The translations under genes and the position numbers were made by a program. 64,000 nt of DNA, from contig NZ_CP035704.1 of the NCBI RefSeq assembly GCF_004168365.1, forward strand, positions 1,116,001 to 1,180,000, in the 5' to 3' direction. The stretch's first letter is position 1; each line of letters begins with the position of its first letter. Source of the DNA: Pseudolysobacter antarcticus. Its GTDB lineage: Bacteria; Pseudomonadota; Gammaproteobacteria; Xanthomonadales; Rhodanobacteraceae. Under the pieces are notes generated by a model. It worked only from the letters and a program-made list of their open reading frames with translations, had not been told where the DNA came from and did no database searches. Shown in pieces: positions 61,201-64,000 of the stretch.

Positions 61201-63282
61201 AACGGCACGACGGTGAACAACACCGCGACGGTCAGTGGTGGCGGTGATCCGACCTGCCCGAACGTGAGCAACCCGAACTGCACGAGCACCACTGGTACGC
61301 CGGTGAACGCACCGCAGCTGGTGATCCTGAAGACCGTCAGCAGCAACCCGCTGATCGTGGGTGTGCCGGCAACCTATACGCTGATGGTGACCAACAGCGG
61401 TTCGGCGGCCACCACGGCGACCAGCACCGTGACCGACACCATTCCGAGCACGTTGACGATCGGTACGCTGCCCAGTGGTTGTAGCAATAGCGGCCAGACC
61501 GTGACCTGCACGATTGCGGCCCCGTTCGCGATCAACAGCCCGGTCAGCTTCGTCATTCCGATCACGCCACAAGCCGCGGCCAGCGGCACCAGCGTGAGCA
61601 ACACCGGTAGCGTAGTGGGCGGCGGTGATCCGAGCTGTCCGGGGGGGGCGAACTGCACGAGTACGACGATTACCACGCCGGTAAACGCACCGGCAGTGCG
61701 CGTGGTCAAGACCGCGAGCAGCAGCAACTTTATCGTTGGTGTGGCGGCGAGCTACACGCTGACTGTGACCAACGTCGGCAATGCGGCAACAACGGCGGTG
61801 ACGACGGTTACGGACAATGTGCCGACGGGCCTGACGATCGGAACGGCACCGAGCGGTTGTGCAGTGAGCGGGCAGATTGTGACCTGCACGATTGCGGCAG
61901 GTCTGGCGACAAACAGTCCGGTCAGCTTCGTGATTCCGGTAACGCCGCAAGCCTCGATCAGCGGTAGCAGTATTTCGAATAGTGCGGCGGTGAGCGGCGG
62001 CGGTGATCCGACCTGCCCGAGCCAGGCGAATACGAATTGCTCGAGCACGGTCATCACGCCGGTGAATGCGCCGCAACTGCAGATCGTCAAGACTGCTAGC
62101 AGCACTAACTTCGTCGTGGGTGTGGCGGCGAGCTATACATTGACGGTGACCAATACCGGCAGCGTGGCGACGACGGCGGTCAGTACGATCACTGATATCG
62201 TGCCGAGCACATTGACGATCGGCACCGTATCGAGTGCTTGCAATGTAAGTGGCCAGACCGTGACCTGTACGATTGCTACCGGATTGGCGATCAACACTCC
62301 GGTGAGTTTCGTGATTGCAGTAACGCCGCTGCCCGCAGCGAATGCGACGATATTGACCAACACGGCCAATGTCAGCGGCGGCGGCGATCCGAGCTGTCCG
62401 AACCAGGCCAATGCGAACTGTTCGAGCACCGTCACCACACCGGTGAACGCGCCGCAGCTGCAGGTGGTCAAGACCGCGAGCAACAGCAGTTTTGTGGTCG
62501 GCACGCCGGCGAGCTATACGCTGACAATCACCAACATCGGTAGCGCCGTTACTACAGCTGTCACCACGGTGACGGATAACGTGCCGAGCAATTTGAGCAT
62601 CAGCGTGGTTCCGGGTGGTTGCGCGGCCAGCGGACAAATCGTGACGTGCACGATCGCTGCGGGTCTGGCGATCAATACGCCGGTGAGCTTCGTGATTCCG
62701 GTCACGCCGCTGGCGGCAGCAAACGGCACGAGTCTGGCGAATACCGCAACGGTAAGCGGCGGTGGCGATCCGACCTGCCCGAGCCAGTCGAATCCGAATT
62801 GCTCGAGTACGGTGATCACGCCAGTGACGCAGTCGCAGTTGACGATCGTAAAGACCGGACCGGCGACCGCGACTGCCGGCCAGAACATCGTCTATTCGAT
62901 CACCATCACCAATACCGGTACCGCTGTTGCCAACAACGCGATACTGAGCGATCCCGCACCGACTGGGTTGACGTATGTGAGCGTCGGTGCGCCGTGTTCC
63001 GCGTTGCCATGCAATCTGGGTACGCTGAATGTGGGGCAGAGTGTGACGGTGACCGGATTGACCTTTGCGATCAGCCGCGGCTTCACGGGTTCAATTCTCA
63101 ATATCGCCAGCGTCGTCAGCGACCAGACTACGCAAACCAGCTCCAGTGCGTCGACTGTGGTAAAGCTGCCGCAGGCGAATCCGCCGAAGGCAGTGCCGGT
63201 AAATACGCCATGGCTGCTGTTGATGTTGGGCCTGATTCTGGGGCTGGGCGGCGTGAAAACCTTGCGAGTGACACGACGTTGA
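49210..63282 (+). CDS. Giant DUF11-repeat surface protein with glycine-rich N-terminus and sorting tail
   Basis: A 4,690-residue secreted protein. An extended signal peptide ends near A43 (PAEAWA). Residues ~44-570 are glycine-rich (AGGGGGGGYGDGGYGG and similar). From ~572, about 31 DUF11-type repeats follow, each about 128 residues, with motifs like IVKTAS, YTLTVTNTGS, GCSASGQTVTC and GGGDPTCP. Residues 1592-2875 and 2876-4159 are two near-identical blocks of ten repeats. The end VNTPWLLLMLGLILGLGGVKTLRVTRR is a membrane segment plus basic tail, a variant of IPTL-CTERM signals. Only a weak GAG precedes the ATG. DUF11 repeats are beta-sandwiches often cross-linked by intramolecular bonds; a filamentous adhesin or surface stalk is the likeliest role. 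Confidence 0.9.
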   Translation: MKTLRQALINVLRHARLRVNDILRSGVIIVALSALAIPAEAWAQVCANPGSSGAATPSGIVNVYFQGTTNLAAGATTLTLGARNATGATNNIVVGDLLLIIQMQDGVINSTNTGNYGDGSSGAGTTSVGSAGLHEFVKVLTTTGTGAGAAITFSPALTNNYIQAAASATNGQQRYQVIRVPQYTTATVAGVTAPAWAIDGAATGETGGVAVVDVTGTLTLGSGTVEGQTGRAFFLAGKGFRGGAGIQSTANSPNTDWASPATGAQGGKGEGIAGTPRFLINKTNLWGFQTTNNGTAATQAALTQLDYGVEGYPGGSHARGAPGNAGGGGTDGGTTDNSENAGGGGGGGYGDGGYGGRPWNAPLVDTDGRGGAGYATTLAFNRLFLGGGGGSGGTNNGTSDTGVYINQAISCNGANGICSSGAAGGGIVIIRANQVVGTGVIDVRGAHGYNTGNDAAGGGGGGGSVVIYSIVGGNATVDASGGDGGNAWAGQDVGNPSTTDRHGPGGGGGAGFVAFSPTATSVTAILTGGVPGITTNGNNDYYSSTGNNGGLATFQIPSTPGVIPGALCSPNLQLAKSDGVTTLTSGGNTTYTLTASNTGGIATTGTITVVDVLPTQLTVNGGAAGALTLSGAQAANWTCTAAAKATTTTVTCTSSTVIAASGSSIFAFPAAVVGANGTAVTNKSAIGGGGDTSKTTPTATTVGNCTANNSPAGCALDTDTIVAPFLTLSKTDGTDSVLAGGTTTYTLTVTNSGAAATTGTITVIDVLPTGMTSATFTANNFTCTYTAGTNSFSCVRTVAIAPGASVTIPIPVTISATAPGALTNLAKIGGGGDPSKTTTPTVATTTACPAPVPPATTSFDTTSGCAGDIDSVKHVNLSLSKDDGVPYIVINGTTTYVFTVTNNGDTASVGTINFRDVLPAPFTWPAALTVGGTNSANWTCVRTSGTVATCTSTVAIPLGATSQFSLVANANAATQNTQYINQSRIGGGGDADLLTGALTSANVTACISDNNPAGCAIDMDTATQPTIRLAKSHSDPQARSPGDTVPFTLAVTNYGSPSGGAGTIRVIDILPTGLTFSGTTPFTSGIFSCAVVGQTITCNNTAVLGLTATTFINFNAVLAANAATILVNKAQVGTNGADPTNATFPTTTTAGACTGTDAPTTGCAVDTVASPTNITLNKTAPATVVGGASLTYTIGLGNSGGTTSGTTLTVTDVLPAGVTYVSAAAGTNVTTVVCTGTTTVTCIVTLTAGLAPGAANGAGTFTIVTTAPTTAGSITNYASVDPTGGTTPPTPGAACTPATSCGSATTNVTLARNLGITKTSNGPWTIGQAGATYTLTVTNTGTSATTGTITVKDTLPTGITANWAGTLAINGWSCTFAGQAVTCTRTTALAANTGTITIVLPVNVAAAAYPSVINIASVGGGGDNNNGGTPPTPGSCVAGDNHCASNTTTINVPNLSITKAANSPWAVAQAGTIYTLTVTNTGPVATSGTITVKDLPPTGITAAASFSSGTWTCTTAAQTVTCTSTTSLLATSGTSTISIPVTIAATAAASSVNNASVGGGGDPNNGGAPPTPGTCLVGDNHCGSVTTTISPKADLVVTKVASPVNTYVPGQSLNYTITVTNNGPSDLSGVTVSDLVPASVAVSAWSCSVSSGSADCDTTAAGTGASGSTNTITLPNVFLASGASLSIAVTGTVPLSATGSIINSVTATPPAGTTCTTAPCTKTTTVTNTNGGTPVLSIVKTATPSTFAIGQTGTYSLQVSNTGTTSTAGTITVSDTLPAGITTTATPSGTNWSCGASTTTQVTCTTTTVLLPGGNAPVINVPITVAAGTASSISNTGTVSGGGDASCPLATSHCASTIITGVNAPQITLSKSVQSSLIVGVPNNYLITATNTGQATTLAGTISDIIPTGLTIGTLPGGCSASGQTVTCVLPAGILVGGNVVFTIPITPQASTSGTSVANTAVASGGGDPSCPAALHCDGTTTNTVLAPQLKIVKSASPSTFVVGQPATYTLTVTNTGTAATTAASSISDVIPTGLTIGTLPSGCTASGQTVTCTVPTNLATGTPVAFAIPVIPQNSLNGLSVTNTAGVTGGGDPGCATGTPLASLPARCQSPVTNPVSAPQLTIVKTASTSSFVVGVPASYTLTVTNTGSATTTASASITDVIPGGLTIGTLPSGCTASGQQVTCTFAAGLIAGSNVVFVIPVTPTVAATNTSVSNTASVSGGGDPTCPNTANCTSTIITPVSAPQLKIVKSASASNFVVGVPASYTLQVTNIGTAATTATSTISDNIPSTLTIGTLPAGCSASGQTVTCTIAAPLATGTPVSFVIPVTPLPAASGTTLANTASVVGGGDASCPTNTADCQSTVNTPVNAPAVKVVKTASSPNFVVGVPASYTLTVTNTGSAATTAITTVVDIVPSSLTIGTLPGGCTSSGQTVTCTIAAGLATNVPVTFVIPVTALASANGTSVSNTATISGGGDPTCPNVSNPNCTSTIITPVKSPQLQIVKTASATNFVVGVPASYTLTVTNIGTAATTATSTITDTIPGTLTIGTLPSGCSNSGQTVTCTIAAPLATGTPVSFVIPVTPQAAASGTTLSNTANVIGGGDSSCPANTANCQSTITTPVKAPALQIVKTASTGNFVVGTPASYTLTVTNIGSAATIATSTVSDSVPASLSLGAAPAGCTITGQQVTCTVAAGLAVGASVSFIIPVTPLAIANGTTVNNTATVSGGGDPTCPNVSNPNCTSTTGTPVNAPQLVILKTVSSNPLIVGVPATYTLMVTNSGSAATTATSTVTDTIPSTLTLGTLPSGCSAVGQTVTCTIAAPLAINSPVSFVIPITPQAAASGTSVSNTGSVVGGGDPSCPGGANCTSTTITPVVTKADLVVTKVASPVNTYVPGQSLNYTITVTNNGPSDLSGVTVSDLVPASVAVSAWSCSVSSGSADCDTTAAGTGASGSTNTITLPNVFLASGASLSIAVTGTVPLSATGSIINSVTATPPAGTTCTTAPCTKTTTVTNTNGGTPVLSIVKTATPSTFAIGQTGTYSLQVSNTGTTSTAGTITVSDTLPAGITTTATPSGTNWSCGASTTTQVTCTTTTVLLPGGNAPVINVPITVAAGTASSISNTGTVSGGGDASCPLATSHCASTIITGVNAPQITLSKSVQSSLIVGVPNNYLITATNTGQATTLAGTISDIIPTGLTIGTLPGGCSASGQTVTCVLPAGILVGGNVVFTIPITPQASTSGTSVANTAVASGGGDPSCPAALHCDGTTTNTVLAPQLKIVKSASPSTFVVGQPATYTLTVTNTGTAATTAASSISDVIPTGLTIGTLPSGCTASGQTVTCTVPTNLATGTPVAFAIPVIPQNSLNGLSVTNTAGVTGGGDPGCATGTPLASLPARCQSPVTNPVSAPQLTIVKTASTSSFVVGVPASYTLTVTNTGSATTTASASITDVIPGGLTIGTLPSGCTASGQQVTCTFAAGLIAGSNVVFVIPVTPTVAATNTSVSNTASVSGGGDPTCPNTANCTSTIITPVSAPQLKIVKSASASNFVVGVPASYTLQVTNIGTAATTATSTISDNIPSTLTIGTLPAGCSASGQTVTCTIAAPLATGTPVSFVIPVTPLPAASGTTLANTASVVGGGDASCPTNTADCQSTVNTPVNAPAVKVVKTASSPNFVVGVPASYTLTVTNTGSAATTAITTVVDIVPSSLTIGTLPGGCTSSGQTVTCTIAAGLATNVPVTFVIPVTALASANGTSVSNTATISGGGDPTCPNVSNPNCTSTIITPVKSPQLQIVKTASATNFVVGVPASYTLTVTNIGTAATTATSTITDTIPGTLTIGTLPSGCSNSGQTVTCTIAAPLATGTPVSFVIPVTPQAAASGTTLSNTANVIGGGDSSCPANTANCQSTITTPVKAPALQIVKTASTGNFVVGTPASYTLTVTNIGSAATIATSTVSDSVPASLSLGAAPAGCTITGQQVTCTVAAGLAVGASVSFIIPVTPLAIANGTTVNNTATVSGGGDPTCPNVSNPNCTSTTGTPVNAPQLVILKTVSSNPLIVGVPATYTLMVTNSGSAATTATSTVTDTIPSTLTIGTLPSGCSNSGQTVTCTIAAPFAINSPVSFVIPITPQAAASGTSVSNTGSVVGGGDPSCPGGANCTSTTITTPVNAPAVRVVKTASSSNFIVGVAASYTLTVTNVGNAATTAVTTVTDNVPTGLTIGTAPSGCAVSGQIVTCTIAAGLATNSPVSFVIPVTPQASISGSSISNSAAVSGGGDPTCPSQANTNCSSTVITPVNAPQLQIVKTASSTNFVVGVAASYTLTVTNTGSVATTAVSTITDIVPSTLTIGTVSSACNVSGQTVTCTIATGLAINTPVSFVIAVTPLPAANATILTNTANVSGGGDPSCPNQANANCSSTVTTPVNAPQLQVVKTASNSSFVVGTPASYTLTITNIGSAVTTAVTTVTDNVPSNLSISVVPGGCAASGQIVTCTIAAGLAINTPVSFVIPVTPLAAANGTSLANTATVSGGGDPTCPSQSNPNCSSTVITPVTQSQLTIVKTGPATATAGQNIVYSITITNTGTAVANNAILSDPAPTGLTYVSVGAPCSALPCNLGTLNVGQSVTVTGLTFAISRGFTGSILNIASVVSDQTTQTSSSASTVVKLPQANPPKAVPVNTPWLLLMLGLILGLGGVKTLRVTRR
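53983..57834 (+). repeat. First copy of the 3,852-bp in-frame tandem duplication
   Basis: Begins AAGGCCGACCTGGTCGTGAC and encodes ten DUF11 units. The second copy starts at 57835, an exact offset of 3,852 bp (1,284 codons), so the reading frame is preserved. Confidence 0.95.
57835..61686 (+). repeat. Second copy of the 3,852-bp in-frame tandem duplication
   Basis: Same order of ten units as 53983-57834. No difference was noticed over about the first 2.2 kb; beyond 60030 the copies differ in clusters, mostly at third codon positions. Similarity ends near 61670-61686, where GTAAACGCACCGG replaces the GTAGTCACC junction. Confidence 0.93.
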
Positions 63283-63312
63283 TTGCCTGACTGCGTAATC
63301 CGCAGCAAGTAG

Positions 63313-63340
63313 AAAAAGCCGCGCAATGTCGCGGCTTTTT
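63313..63340 (+). terminator. Rho-independent terminator of the giant gene
   Basis: GCCGCG (63318-63323) pairs with CGCGGC (63330-63335), flanked by A5 before and T5 after, so it works in both directions. It lies 31 nt after the giant gene stop. Confidence 0.85.
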
Positions 63341-63435
63341 CTTCGCCGGGCAATGAGCGCGATTGCCGTTTTTGCACAACTTTGGGCATACTCCGGCGCT
63401 CTCGTGCTGGCAAGGCACTCACTCACGGAGGGGTA

Positions 63436-64000
63436 ATGTCGCTCAAATATTTGCTACTTTTGCTGTGGTTGCCGATCTCGATATTCGCAGCCGAAATTCC
63501 GGTGACGGATTTCGCCCGCCACGCGCAATACACCGAGATGAAAATTTCGCCGGATGGCAAATACCTCGCCGCGATCGCGATCGTGCAAGGCGAGCGCGTG
63601 CTGTCGCTGATCCGACTGTCGGATCGCTCCGGCAAGAACCTGCACGCGCGCTCCGGGCGTGAAGTTCTGGATTTCCACTGGGTCAACGATCACCGCGTGA
63701 TCTACAGCGTCACCTTGCGTCTGGGCGGTCTCGTGCGTCCGGTTGCCACCGGCGAATTGTTCGGCGTGAACGCCGATGGCGGCAGTGCCGATGTGTTGTT
63801 CGGATTCGAGGCCGGGCCGGCGATCAGCAGCGCCACGCATATCAAGCAGGCGCAAGCTGAGCGTGCCTCGGCGTCGCTGCTGGATTATCGGTCGAGCGAT
63901 GAAAATTCCGTGCTGATATCGGTGACACCGTGGAACGACGGCGCACATTCGGCGGAAGGCGATTACCCGTCTGTGTATCGCATGGATGTGCGCCACGGCA
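63436..64000 (+). CDS. S9-like prolyl oligopeptidase family protein, 3' part outside the window
   Basis: The first 188 residues of an exported protein. GGAGGGG lies just before ATG 63436, and the signal peptide MSLKYLLLLLWLPISIFA is cleaved before AEIPVTDFARHAQYTEMKISPDGKYLAAIAI. The latter phrase is the usual opening of the beta-propeller domain in S9-type peptidases of Xanthomonadales, and HWVNDHRVIYSV and GELFGVNADGG continue that pattern. The catalytic alpha/beta-hydrolase domain would lie to the right, so the family call rests on the propeller alone. Confidence 0.75.
   Translation, partial: MSLKYLLLLLWLPISIFAAEIPVTDFARHAQYTEMKISPDGKYLAAIAIVQGERVLSLIRLSDRSGKNLHARSGREVLDFHWVNDHRVIYSVTLRLGGLVRPVATGELFGVNADGGSADVLFGFEAGPAISSATHIKQAQAERASASLLDYRSSDENSVLISVTPWNDGAHSAEGDYPSVYRMDVRHG

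Noticed and set aside
54000-61600. CRISPR-like regular repeats in the giant gene.
   Set aside because: Repeats are long, coding, in frame and protein-conserved; no short direct repeats with unique spacers are present.

Overview
The window looks like chromosomal DNA of a Gram-negative gammaproteobacterium of the Xanthomonadales/Lysobacterales, most likely near Rhodanobacteraceae. This is inferred from gene content: a NagP/NagR/NagQ/NagB-II N-acetylglucosamine (GlcNAc) set beside Entner-Doudoroff genes, TonB-dependent receptors, fused CysNC, fused GMP/PMI, and secreted proteins ending in IPTL-CTERM-like tails. No rRNA, tRNA, CRISPR array, transposase or phage gene was seen. Genes are dense, with moderate to high GC, and most starts have a recognisable Shine-Dalgarno sequence.

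Layout. 1-7850: a truncated periplasmic repeat-type protein, an M14 carboxypeptidase, a DsbA-like oxidoreductase, a 73-aa orphan, a secreted beta-helix protein, a ZrgA-like zinc protein behind a candidate Zur box, a SET-domain methyltransferase and a YajD-like HNH protein. 7984-25976: a chitobiose/GlcNAc utilisation locus with GH20 hexosaminidase, a TonB receptor carrying a frameshift, a glucokinase-family kinase, a NagP-like transporter, a LacI regulator, eda-edd-pgl-zwf, a GntR regulator, nagB-II and nagA. A perfect 14-bp palindrome lies between kinase and transporter, and TGGTA direct repeats precede both zwf and the GntR gene. 26037-32926: an iron island with a PepSY-flavodoxin-FNR reductase, a Fur-like box, a siderophore receptor, a PiuC dioxygenase and a Sel1 protein. 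33071-40432: M48 protease, a second beta-helix protein, MsrB, YebC, a TraB/GumN protein and a small molybdopterin-fold protein. 40471-43280: cysDNC sulfate activation. 43537-48492: rfbBACD and a fused GDP-mannose enzyme.

49210-63282 is one 14-kb gene for a 4,690-residue secreted protein. It has a signal peptide, a glycine-rich N-terminal region, about 31 DUF11-type repeats and a C-terminal membrane anchor with a basic tail. Ten of the repeats (3,852 bp, 1,284 codons) are tandemly duplicated in frame. The first ~2.2 kb of the two copies look identical, while the rest carry clusters of mostly synonymous differences. A truncated S9-like peptidase gene runs off the right edge.

How the genes fit together: GH20 releases GlcNAc, the receptor and NagP import it, the kinase phosphorylates it, NagA and NagB-II convert it to fructose-6-phosphate, and the Entner-Doudoroff operon takes hexose phosphate to pyruvate. 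The nucleotide-sugar genes supply dTDP-rhamnose and GDP-mannose for surface polysaccharide, next to the giant surface protein.
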